From G963674955 sp963674955 (GTDB taxonomy: Bacteria; Desulfobacterota; Desulfovibrionia; Desulfovibrionales; Desulfovibrionaceae), in contig CAXXKR010000001.1 in NCBI GenBank assembly GCA_963674955.2, forward strand, positions 372,001-436,000: 64,000 nucleotides of DNA, in the 5' to 3' direction. This document shows positions 57,336 to 64,000 of this stretch, piece after piece. Position numbers and translations under genes: made by a program. How positions within the stretch are numbered: the stretch's first letter is position 1; each line of letters starts with the position of its first letter. The notes below the pieces were generated by a model. That model saw only the letters and a list, made by a program, of their open reading frames with translations, ran no database searches and was not told where the DNA came from.

Positions 57336-58295
57336 TTATGTCCAAAAAAAGTATAGCAGACCGACCAGGGCGATACTGGCGGCGCGCAGGCCCTGGCTGT
57401 AGAAGATCATGGTCGCGGCCAGCCTGGGTTTGAAGATGCCCGCGTAATAGGGGAACTGGTGGCGCAGGGCGCGCATGGGCGAGGAAAGCAGGTTGCCCAG
57501 CAGAAGCGCCAGCACCACTTCCTTGGTTCCCAGGTCTCCGCCCTGGATCAGGGCTCCGGCTGCGGCAAGTCCGGCCGTGAATTCGGCGGCCACGTGAAAA
57601 ACAACTATGCCGAGCGCTTCGGGCGGAAGCCAAGAAATCTGTCCCACGTTTCCGGCCAGGGCCTGCTCCAGCCATTGGAACACGCCCCATTTCCTGAGCA
57701 GGAAAAAGGCCGTGAAGATGGGCACGGTGAAGTAGAGTATCTTCGGCAGCCGCTGCTTGAAGCGCGTCCAGGTGTTGAAGATGGCCGAGCACTTTTCGTC
57801 TTTTTGCCCTGGCAGGGGGCTGAGGGTTCCCTTGTGTTCGAGGGGCGGCAGGAGCAGGCGGCCCATGAGCACGATGAAGGCCGTGCGCAGGAGGGCTGAA
57901 AAGGCCGTCAGGCCGACATAGACCCCTGCGGCCGGGCCGATGAACGAGGCGGAGATGAAGAAGATGGTCGGCAGATGCAGGAAATAGGTGGGCAGGCTGT
58001 TGAACAGGTTGGAGAGCAGCAGTTCGCGCAAGGACAGCTTGCCCTGTTCATGAGCCTCGGCCAGCATGGTGTTGGCCGCCACCCCGGAGACGAAGGCCAT
58101 GGAAAAGCTGGCCCCGGAAATGTCCTTGAGCCGCGCCCGGCGCGCCAGCGGAGCCGCCAGCTTGGCCGCCCAGCGCGTCCAGTTCCTGCACTCGATGAAG
58201 TTGCCCACGAAAAGTCCCAGGCTGATGAACAGCGTGAGTCTGGCCAGGGGCAGAACCAGGCCCGTCCAGATTTCGTCGAAACCGATGGGAGTCAT
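57336..58295 (-). CDS. Gate-domain (nucleoside-recognition-like) membrane protein
   Basis: A 319-residue membrane protein with eight to nine helices. Two stretches (KDISGASFSMAFVSGVAANTMLAEA and a later IVVFHVAAEFTAGLAAAGALIQGG) have the gate/nucleoside-recognition domain look found in SpmA/B-like and FeoB-like proteins. Its substrate is unknown. The neighbours upstream (panB, 21 bases away) and downstream (TMEM165-like) run the same way, so they may be co-transcribed. Confidence 0.78.
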   Translation of the reverse strand: MTPIGFDEIWTGLVLPLARLTLFISLGLFVGNFIECRNWTRWAAKLAAPLARRARLKDISGASFSMAFVSGVAANTMLAEAHEQGKLSLRELLLSNLFNSLPTYFLHLPTIFFISASFIGPAAGVYVGLTAFSALLRTAFIVLMGRLLLPPLEHKGTLSPLPGQKDEKCSAIFNTWTRFKQRLPKILYFTVPIFTAFFLLRKWGVFQWLEQALAGNVGQISWLPPEALGIVVFHVAAEFTAGLAAAGALIQGGDLGTKEVVLALLLGNLLSSPMRALRHQFPYYAGIFKPRLAATMIFYSQGLRAASIALVGLLYFFWT

Positions 58296-58316
58296 CTGAT
58301 TGACTTTGAACTCCGT

Positions 58317-59159
58317 CTACAGGCCGTTTTTCTTCATTTCAGCCAATTCGTCCTTGTCCATGCGTGTGGAGTGTTCCTCGGCCGGGAATGCGCCGGAAGC
58401 CACGTCCTGAATGAACGCTCCCATGGCGTCCAGGGTTGCCTGACCCAGTTCCGCGTACCTTTTGGCGAATTTCGGGGTAAAACGGTCGAACATGCCCAGC
58501 AGGTCGGCCGTGACCAGAACCTGTCCGTCGGTTCCCGGACCCGCGCCGATGCCGATGGTGGGCACCGATATGGCCTCGGTGACGGCTTTGGCCGCTTCCG
58601 TGGGCATGGCTTCCAACACAAGGGCGAATATTCCGGCCTCGATCAGGGCCTGGGCGTCCTCCAGGAGAATTCGAACGGCGTCGGCTGTTTTGGCCTGCAG
58701 CTTGAACCCGCCCAGGGAGGCGATGAACTGGGGCGTCAGCCCAAGGTGTCCCATGACGGGTATCCCGGCCTGGGCGATGGCTTTGACCTGGGGAGCGAAT
58801 GCGCGGCCCCCTTCCAGCTTGACGGCCATTGCTCCGGCTTCCTGCAGAAAACGTCCCGCATTGGCCACTGCCCTTTCGGTTCCGCTCTGGTAGGACATGA
58901 AGGGCATGTCGCCGATCACCAAGGCCCTTTCCACGCCCCTGGACACGGCGGCGCAATGATGAAGCATGTGCTCCATTGTCACGCTCAGGGTGTCTTTCAT
59001 TCCAAGGGTGACCATGCCCAGGGAGTCCCCGACCAGTATCATGTCCACGCCGGCCTTGTCGGCCAGGACGCCCGTGGGGTAGTCCGCCGCGGTCAGCACC
59101 GCCAGTTTGCGCTGGCCCTTTGCGGCCAGGATGTCAGGAGCCGTTATCTTTTTGGACAT
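58317..59159 (-). CDS. panB: 3-methyl-2-oxobutanoate hydroxymethyltransferase
   Basis: A 280-residue TIM-barrel enzyme of standard size, first step of pantothenate synthesis: it adds a hydroxymethyl group from 5,10-methylene-tetrahydrofolate to 2-oxoisovalerate. The metal site VGDSLGMVTLGMKDTLSVT, the ITAPDILAAKGQRKLAVLTAADYPTG start and HLGLTPQFIASLGGFKLQ match the PanB family. Active-site Glu (VLEAMP) is present. GGGAG precedes the ATG. The other pan genes are not in this window. Confidence 0.97.
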   Translation of the reverse strand: MSKKITAPDILAAKGQRKLAVLTAADYPTGVLADKAGVDMILVGDSLGMVTLGMKDTLSVTMEHMLHHCAAVSRGVERALVIGDMPFMSYQSGTERAVANAGRFLQEAGAMAVKLEGGRAFAPQVKAIAQAGIPVMGHLGLTPQFIASLGGFKLQAKTADAVRILLEDAQALIEAGIFALVLEAMPTEAAKAVTEAISVPTIGIGAGPGTDGQVLVTADLLGMFDRFTPKFAKRYAELGQATLDAMGAFIQDVASGAFPAEEHSTRMDKDELAEMKKNGL

Positions 59160-59255
59160 TGATCATCTCCCGGTTTTGTTTCGCTTTGCTAGTTAGGTAG
59201 AGGCCGGGGCGCATGGGAGTCAAGCAGAATGTTCTTGGCTCGGAAACAGGAAATG

Positions 59256-59287
59256 AAAAAGCTCCGGACCGTCCGGTCCGGAGCTTT
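59256..59287 (-). terminator. Terminator of the CI-like repressor gene
   Basis: AAAGCTCCGGACC and its exact complement enclose a GTCC loop. On the minus strand the stem is followed by a T run (CTTTTTCATTT). It lies 21 bases past the repressor stop. Confidence 0.92.
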
Positions 59288-59307
59288 GAGCGGACTTAAC
59301 CGTCAGC

Positions 59308-60033
59308 CTAGAGGGATGGATTAACGTTTTGCAGGGTCCAGATGACGCGGCCCACCGTGCGTTCTTCCATCTCGGCGGCCGGGATGACAAGATCGGAATG
59401 GTTGGAGTTCTCCGCACGCAGCACAAATTGTCCGTTTTCAAGGTAGACCCTTCTGATGAGCAGTCCCTGGTGGGGGAAATGCACGGCACAGAGGTCCCCG
59501 TCCGGGTGCTGCTTCTGTTCCTGATTGATGCCCACGAAGGAACCCCTGTTGATGATGGGCTCCATTGCGGCAGTGTCGACCTTTATGACCACCAGACCTT
59601 GGCTGTAGTATGATTCTGGTATGGACAACTCTTCCACGGGCATGGGTTCCCATGTCTCGGCGTCGGACTTGGTTCCGGCCATTGAGGAGACAGGCACCAC
59701 GCGTCCCCTGGAATGGGGCTTGCCGTAGGGTGCGGGTGTTTCCCTGAGAATGGCGTCGGCGGACAGCTTGCCCTTGCTGGGGTTTATGTAGACCGGTTCC
59801 ACGCCGTCGGCGATCCAGTCGGGATCAAGGCCGTGGCTGCGGTACAGCTTCAGAAACCATTCGGCGGGAATGGAGCAACGTCTTTTGGCGTCTGAAATAC
59901 TGGACTGTCTGACATCGAGGACCTCGGCCAACTGCACCTGGGTTCTGGCCCCGGTGGCTTTCTTGATTCTTTCAATGGCTTCGTTGAACCATCTTTCCAA
60001 TGCTTCGTCGCATTTCTTTTTGGGTTTGGGCAT
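59308..60033 (-). CDS. CI-like repressor with defective S24 peptidase domain
   Basis: A 241-residue protein. The N-terminal helix-turn-helix (RTQVQLAEVLDVRQSSISDAKRR) is of the phage CI/bacterial type. The C-terminal S24/LexA-like domain has the usual strands (LVVIKVDTAAMEPIINRGSFVGI; LCAVHFPHQGLLIRRVYLENGQFVLRAEN), but the catalytic Ser is Ala156 (AMEP rather than SMEP) and the Lys is Arg194. It cannot cleave itself in the RecA-dependent way. AAGGAG precedes the start. It could be a stable regulator controlled by ligand or partner. Its own operator may be the dyad in the upstream region. Confidence 0.88.
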   Translation of the reverse strand: MPKPKKKCDEALERWFNEAIERIKKATGARTQVQLAEVLDVRQSSISDAKRRCSIPAEWFLKLYRSHGLDPDWIADGVEPVYINPSKGKLSADAILRETPAPYGKPHSRGRVVPVSSMAGTKSDAETWEPMPVEELSIPESYYSQGLVVIKVDTAAMEPIINRGSFVGINQEQKQHPDGDLCAVHFPHQGLLIRRVYLENGQFVLRAENSNHSDLVIPAAEMEERTVGRVIWTLQNVNPSL

Positions 60034-60431
60034 TTATAAATATCTCCTTATATTATATTTCAAATATTAATATTGAAATCCTATAAAAACGAGTTTTCCG
60101 GGAAGGAATTAATGCAGGAAGAATGATGAAGGGGAAAATTAATAGAATAACAAATAAACATTGTTTGATTGCAGCCTGATAGTATGGAACAAAATAAGTT
60201 GTTTGTTTGAGAATACCCTAACATTCGCCAATGTGATGTCAACTTTCTATCGCTTATTCGCGACCATGTATCAATTTTGCTATGTGTTCATCGAACAAAT
60301 AGGCAAAATCCCCACTAGAAATATAGGGAAAACCCCTAGCTGTCAACAGAAACGCGCCGGTCCCTTGGGGACCGGCGCGTTTAGGGTTAACTGGTTGGCG
60401 TTATTGGTTAAGCTGATCCGAATCGGCGAGT
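60034..60431. other. 398-base AT-rich intergenic region with dyads
   Basis: No gene is convincing. Beside the repressor start lies TTTCAA-N9-TTGAAA (60058-60078), a likely operator. Further on ATTTTGC (60274-60280), TGTTC (60285-60289), GAACA (60293-60297) and GCAAAAT (60303-60309) form a nearly symmetric nested dyad. The region ends in the hflC terminator. The nested dyad may be a second binding site or a small RNA stem. Confidence 0.5.
60351..60381 (-). terminator. Terminator after hflC
   Basis: AACGCGCCGGTCCC and its exact complement enclose a 3-base loop, 51 bases past the hflC stop. On the minus strand the flank TTTCTGTTG is only moderately T-rich. Confidence 0.75.
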
Positions 60432-61286
60432 TTAATTGAAATGCTTGAGAAAGGGGGTTTTCGGAGTCAGGATGACCCTGGTGTTGTCCTTGAGACTTTT
60501 CTCATAGGCTTCCAGGCTGCGTTGGAATTCATAGAATTCCGGGGACTGGTTGAGAGCCTTTGCATAAATCTTAACGGCTTTGGCATCGCCTTCGCCTCGT
60601 GCGATCTCCGCTCCCTTTTGGGCCTCGGCAAGGAGAACCGTGCGTTCCTTGTCCGCTTGGGCGGTTATCCTGGAGGAGGCCTCGCGTCCTTCGGAACGGT
60701 ACTGCTTGGCCTGCCTTTCTCGTTCGGCCTTCATGCGTCCGTAGATGGCCCGGGCGTTTTCCGCCGGAAGGTCGGTGCGCTTGATGCGCACGTCAATGAC
60801 TTTTATGCCGTATGGCTCGGCCTGCTTCTGGGCTTCCTCGTTGACCTGGTCCATGATGTCCTGGCGCTTGTGGGCCACAAGGTCGATCAGCGAGTAGCGA
60901 CCAAGGGCCTCGCGCACCGCAGCGGCGATGATGTCGTCCAGGCGGGCCTGGGCGCCGGGTATGGTCCTGGCCCGGCGATAGAATTTCAGGGGATCGGATA
61001 TGCGCCACTTGGAGTAGTGGTCCACGACCATTGTCTTCTTGTCTTCGGTGAGGATTTCCTCGGGCCGGGCGTCGTAGTCCAGGATGCGGGAGTCGAAGTA
61101 GATGACGTTCTGGACCAGGGGCATCTTGATGTGCAGGCCGGGTCCGTAGGTCTCGCCAACGGGTTTGCCCAACTGGAGAAGGATGGCCTTTTCGGTCTGG
61201 TCGACAACGAACAGGGTCTGCGTCAGGCCGATGAGTATGATTGCGGCCAGTATGCCCAAAACTATATTTGATCTTTTTGCTGCCAT
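60432..61286 (-). CDS. hflC: HflC, modulator of FtsH protease
   Basis: A 284-residue SPFH/prohibitin protein. One N-terminal helix (IVLGILAAIILIGLTQTLFVV) anchors it, and the core VDQTEKAILLQLGKPVGETYGPGLHIKMPLVQNVIYFDSRILDYDARPEEILTEDKK is HflC-typical, with an Ala/Glu-rich coiled coil following (ERERQAKQYRSEGREASSRITAQADKERTVLLAEAQKGAEIARGEG). With HflK it forms a large cage on the inner membrane that limits FtsH access to membrane proteins. GGAAAG precedes the ATG at 61286, 13 bases after hflK. Confidence 0.96.
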   Translation of the reverse strand: MAAKRSNIVLGILAAIILIGLTQTLFVVDQTEKAILLQLGKPVGETYGPGLHIKMPLVQNVIYFDSRILDYDARPEEILTEDKKTMVVDHYSKWRISDPLKFYRRARTIPGAQARLDDIIAAAVREALGRYSLIDLVAHKRQDIMDQVNEEAQKQAEPYGIKVIDVRIKRTDLPAENARAIYGRMKAERERQAKQYRSEGREASSRITAQADKERTVLLAEAQKGAEIARGEGDAKAVKIYAKALNQSPEFYEFQRSLEAYEKSLKDNTRVILTPKTPFLKHFN

Positions 61287-61299
61287 TTTCTTTCCTCGC

Positions 61300-62382
61300 C
61301 TACTGTGTTTCCGTTTTGGCCGCATTGTCGCCGCGTCCCGCTCCGAGCCTGCTCAGGGGCAGATAGGGCACGGCCTTTTGCAAGGCGTCGTCGGAAAGGA
61401 TCAGTTTTTCCAGTTCGGGGTTGGAAAGGATTTTTTCCATGGTTTCAAGGTAGAGGCGTTTTCTGGTCACGTCCCTGGCCTTGCTGTATTCTTCATAGAT
61501 GGCCAGAAACTTGGCCGCGTCACCCTCGGCCTTGCGGACCTTTGCTTCGGCATAGGCCTCGGCCTGGTTGGTGATCACCGCCGCCTGTCCCCTGGCTTTC
61601 GGCAGGATGTCGTTGCGGTAGGCGTCTGCCTCGTTGATGTAGCGGCTTTTGTCTTCGCGGGCCGAGGCAACATCCTTGAAGGCCTCAACGACCTCGTTGG
61701 GCGGATGCACATTGGCCAGCTGGACTGCCACCACATTGACTCCGGCCTTGTACATGTCCATAATTTCCTGCATCAGCTGCCGGGCGCTGTTTTGGATTTC
61801 CATCTTGCCGGTGGTCAGGGCCTCGTCGACCTTGTTTTTGCCGATGATTTCGCGCATTGCCGCCTCGGCGGCCTTTTTCACCGTTTCGTCGGGATCCTTG
61901 ACGTTGAAGAGGTACTCCTCGGCGTCCTTGATCTTGTACTGGACGATGAATTCGATATCCACGATGTTCTCGTCGCCGGTGAGCATCAGGGATTCGTCCT
62001 CCACCTTGCGGCTTTGGCCCTGTTCAAAGGTGCGGGTGCGGTCCCTGTTCAGGGAACGGAAGCCAAGCTCCATGCGCCTTACCTGCTCAACGTTGGGCGT
62101 GAGCACGCTTTCCACCGGAAACGGAATGTGGTAATGCGGCCCCGGCGGGGTGATGCGGCTGAACTCGCCGAATCTTTTGACGACGCCCACCTCGGCGGGC
62201 GCGACAATATAGATGCCGGAGAGCAACCAGATGGCGACGAATACTAGAGCGATTATCTTCCCTCCGGGGATTTTAAGCCCCTTGAGGTTTTTGAGTTTAT
62301 CGCTGAAATCGTCGAAACCGGGCGGTGTGGGACCGCCCTGACCTTGCCGTTGTTTTTGTAATTTTTCCCAGTCCCAGTTCAT
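61300..62382 (-). CDS. hflK: HflK, modulator of FtsH protease
   Basis: A 360-residue SPFH protein. It opens with a Gln/Gly/Pro-rich cytoplasmic tail (WDWEKLQKQRQGQGGPTPPG), one membrane helix (IIALVFVAIWLLSGIYIVA) and the SPFH core (PAEVGVVKRFGEFSRITPPGPHYHIPFPVESVLTPNVEQVRRMELGFRS) with its coiled-coil end. The ATG at 62382 is used; the longer frame adds non-native residues. It is first in the hflKC operon. Its start is divergent from the phosphomannomutase gene with an 86-base gap. Confidence 0.95.
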   Translation of the reverse strand: MNWDWEKLQKQRQGQGGPTPPGFDDFSDKLKNLKGLKIPGGKIIALVFVAIWLLSGIYIVAPAEVGVVKRFGEFSRITPPGPHYHIPFPVESVLTPNVEQVRRMELGFRSLNRDRTRTFEQGQSRKVEDESLMLTGDENIVDIEFIVQYKIKDAEEYLFNVKDPDETVKKAAEAAMREIIGKNKVDEALTTGKMEIQNSARQLMQEIMDMYKAGVNVVAVQLANVHPPNEVVEAFKDVASAREDKSRYINEADAYRNDILPKARGQAAVITNQAEAYAEAKVRKAEGDAAKFLAIYEEYSKARDVTRKRLYLETMEKILSNPELEKLILSDDALQKAVPYLPLSRLGAGRGDNAAKTETQ

Positions 62383-62401
62383 GTTATGACAGATAAGCAC
62401 G

Positions 62402-62430
62402 TTGATATGAAAGGTCAAGGCGGCTAATGT
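62402..62430 (+). promoter_or_regulatory. Promoter of the phosphomannomutase gene
   Basis: TTGATA (62402-62407) and TAATGT (62425-62430) lie 17 bases apart, about 39 bases before the start codon. Confidence 0.5.
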
Positions 62431-62468
62431 CATATTTAATTTAAATCCAACATGGAATTGTCGTTGAA

Positions 62469-63857
62469 ATGAAGAAAATCACGCCGGAGACGTTTAGGGA
62501 ATACGATATTCGCGGAGTCGTGGACAAGGATTTCGATCCGGAATGGGTCGAGTTGCTGGGCCGGGCCCTGGGTACTTATTTTGTCGGCAAGGGCTGGAAT
62601 CGGGCCGTGATAGGCCATGATTGCCGGGCCAGTTCTCCTGAGTACCAGCGCAGGCTGGCCTCGGGGCTGACCCTGTGCGGGGTGGACGTGGTGGTCCTGA
62701 ACCAGGTTTCCACGCCCATGTTCTATTATGCGGTTAAAAGCCTGGGCTACAAGGCCGGTGTAATGATCACCGCCAGCCACAACCCGTCCGAGTACAACGG
62801 CTTCAAGGTCTGGGGCGGTTCCGGGACCATCTATTCCCGGGAGGTGCACGGGATTTACGAGATCATGGCCGCCGGGGAGTTCGTTTCAGGCCGGGGCATG
62901 GTCACGGTGCACGACATCGAATCCGCCTACATGGAAGAGTTGGCCAAACCCATTCCAGGCGCGAAAAGAATCAAGGTAGTTGTGGACGGCGGCAACGGCG
63001 CGGGCGGCGAGATAACGGCCAGGATGCTGGAAATGGCCGGAGCCGAGGTTGTCCGCCTGTACTGCGAGCCTGACGGAAATTTTCCCAACCACCATCCAGA
63101 CCCGGTGGTGGTTGAATATACAGCCGACCTTCGGGCCAGGGTTCTTGAAACCGGAGCCCATGCGGGCCTGGGCCTGGACGGGGACGGCGACCGCATCGGG
63201 GTGGTGAACGAAAAGGGCGAATTGATGTTCGGGGACCAGCTTCTGGCCATCTATTCCCGCGAAATGCTAAAGGAAACGCCGGGCGCCACGGTCATCGGGG
63301 ACGTGAAGTGCAGCCACCTGCTTTTCAAGGATATCGAAGACCATGGCGGCCAGGGAGTGATGTGCATCACCGGCCATTCCCTGATCAAGGCGGAAATGCG
63401 CAAGCGGAACGCGGCCCTGGCCGGGGAGATGAGCGGGCACATGTTTTTCGCGGACCGCTATTACGGATTCGACGACGCCTCATACGCGGCCCTGCGGCTT
63501 CTGGAGATTCTGGCCGCGCATCCGGACAGGCCGCTTTCCGAATACCTTTCGGACTGGCCGCAGACCGTAAACACTCCGGAAATACGTCTGGACTGCCCGG
63601 AAGAGATAAAATTCAAGGTCGTGGAAAGGGCGGTCAGGCATTTCAAGGAACAGGCCGCCGCCGGCGGGTTCGAGGTGCTGGACATCGACGGGGCGCGCCT
63701 CGTGTATCCGGACGGTTGGGGACTGGTCAGGGCCTCAAACACCCAGGGGGCGCTGGTCCTGAGGTTCGAGGCCGAATCGGCCCAACGGCTGGAGGAGATT
63801 CGCAGGGGCATGGAACAGCCTTTGGTGGACTGGATCGGGGAAATGGGTCAAAATTGA
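62469..63857 (+). CDS. Phosphomannomutase/phosphoglucomutase
   Basis: A 462-residue alpha-D-phosphohexomutase of the AlgC/ManB type. The phospho-serine loop TASHNPSEYNGFK, the metal loop GLDGDGDRIGVV and the sugar-specificity loop GEMSGHMFF (GEMSGH is typical of dual PMM/PGM enzymes) occur in the usual order. The C-terminal phosphate-binding loop VRASNTQGALVLRFEA is intact. It interconverts mannose- or glucose-1- and 6-phosphates for cell-envelope sugars. The length is standard. It is followed by the start of an unknown gene. Confidence 0.96.
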   Translation: MKKITPETFREYDIRGVVDKDFDPEWVELLGRALGTYFVGKGWNRAVIGHDCRASSPEYQRRLASGLTLCGVDVVVLNQVSTPMFYYAVKSLGYKAGVMITASHNPSEYNGFKVWGGSGTIYSREVHGIYEIMAAGEFVSGRGMVTVHDIESAYMEELAKPIPGAKRIKVVVDGGNGAGGEITARMLEMAGAEVVRLYCEPDGNFPNHHPDPVVVEYTADLRARVLETGAHAGLGLDGDGDRIGVVNEKGELMFGDQLLAIYSREMLKETPGATVIGDVKCSHLLFKDIEDHGGQGVMCITGHSLIKAEMRKRNAALAGEMSGHMFFADRYYGFDDASYAALRLLEILAAHPDRPLSEYLSDWPQTVNTPEIRLDCPEEIKFKVVERAVRHFKEQAAAGGFEVLDIDGARLVYPDGWGLVRASNTQGALVLRFEAESAQRLEEIRRGMEQPLVDWIGEMGQN

Positions 63858-63917
63858 GCAGCGACCGAAAACCGTGCCTGTAAACCGTGTCCGAAAACCG
63901 GAGCTGACCGAGAGAAG

Positions 63918-64000
63918 ATGAAGATTACGCGGAACAAGATAATAGTCGCGGCGGCGGTGCTGCTGGTCGCCCTGGGAGCCTGGTTCTTTTCCGGCTCCGA
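63918..64000 (+). CDS. Start of a membrane-anchored or exported protein (cut by window end)
   Basis: The first 27 codons are visible: a basic start (MKITRNK) then a hydrophobic segment (IIVAAAVLLVALGAWFF) and SGS. This is a signal anchor or signal peptide. GAGAGAAG stands directly before the ATG. The rest lies outside the window, so nothing more can be said. Confidence 0.6.
   Translation, partial: MKITRNKIIVAAAVLLVALGAWFFSGS

Noticed and set aside
60161..60439. 92-codon plus-strand frame in the AT-rich gap
   Set aside because: No ribosome site, and it runs through the hflC terminator and into the hflC 3' end on the other strand.
1..64000. tRNA, rRNA, CRISPR, insertion sequences and integrases
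   Set aside because: Reading both strands of every intergenic gap gave no cloverleaf, no spaced direct repeats and no transposase or integrase motifs.

Overview
This 64 kb window is ordinary chromosomal DNA from a GC-rich Gram-negative bacterium, most likely a Desulfovibrio-type sulfate reducer (Desulfovibrionales). That assignment is inference from gene style: many chemoreceptors, long PAS-GGDEF-EAL proteins, a CI-like repressor with an S24 domain, many exported c-type and lipoprotein genes, and sigma-54 control. No rRNA, tRNA, IS element, prophage or CRISPR array was found. Genes are densely packed on both strands and are often coupled by overlaps of 1-11 bases.

Layout. 1-4.1 kb: end of a histidine kinase, then a ZraSR-like two-component pair divergent from a ZraP-like periplasmic protein that has a near-consensus sigma-54 promoter. 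4.2-6.1 kb: small membrane protein and an exported beta-propeller with one haem c motif. 6.1-13 kb (minus strand): a run made of a zinc-ribbon membrane protein, a very large TerB-like/FHA/ABCG-type transporter and four unrecognised exported proteins. This is the best candidate for an undescribed system. 13-15 kb: NCS2 purine permease. 15-23 kb: cyclic-di-GMP block (PilZ, two long GGDEF-EAL proteins and a degenerate GGDEF membrane protein). 23-26 kb: DUF2207 and LemA. 26-33 kb: envelope genes, two glycosyltransferases, an HPt protein, an OmpH-like lipoprotein, ApbE and a Mth938-like protein. 32.7-35.5 kb: chemoreceptor and a short FlgM-like protein. 35.6-38 kb: carbamoyltransferase, DUF5989 and SxtJ. 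38-41 kb: DUF1007/NicO metal export and PIN-PhoH ATPase. 41-42.3 kb: split YeeE/YedE transporter. 42.4-44.8 kb: lipoproteins and SerB. 44.9-46.7 kb: ArsR regulator, permease and thioredoxin-like protein behind a perfect 26-bp palindrome. 46.8-50.2 kb: atypical kinase, acylphosphatase, twin-CX3C exported protein and chromate transporter. 50.3-55.5 kb: second chemoreceptor, then MotB, MotA and a cyclic-nucleotide-binding protein whose C-terminus resembles FliG. 55.7-60 kb: bactofilin, racemase, TMEM165-like and gate-domain membrane proteins, PanB and a CI-like repressor lacking the S24 catalytic dyad. 60.4-64 kb: HflC, HflK, phosphomannomutase and the start of an unknown gene.

How they fit together. 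Much of the window serves signalling, motility and the envelope. Chemoreceptors, MotAB, a FlgM-like protein and the cyclic-di-GMP enzymes point to flagellar control. Small metal and sulfur modules (ZraP-like, NicO, ArsR-permease, YeeE) fit life in sulfidic, metal-rich settings. The two least conventional loci are the FHA-ABC exporter with its exported companions, and the cNMP/winged-helix/FliG-like protein coupled to motAB by a TAGTG junction. Function calls rest on motif reading only; no database search was possible.
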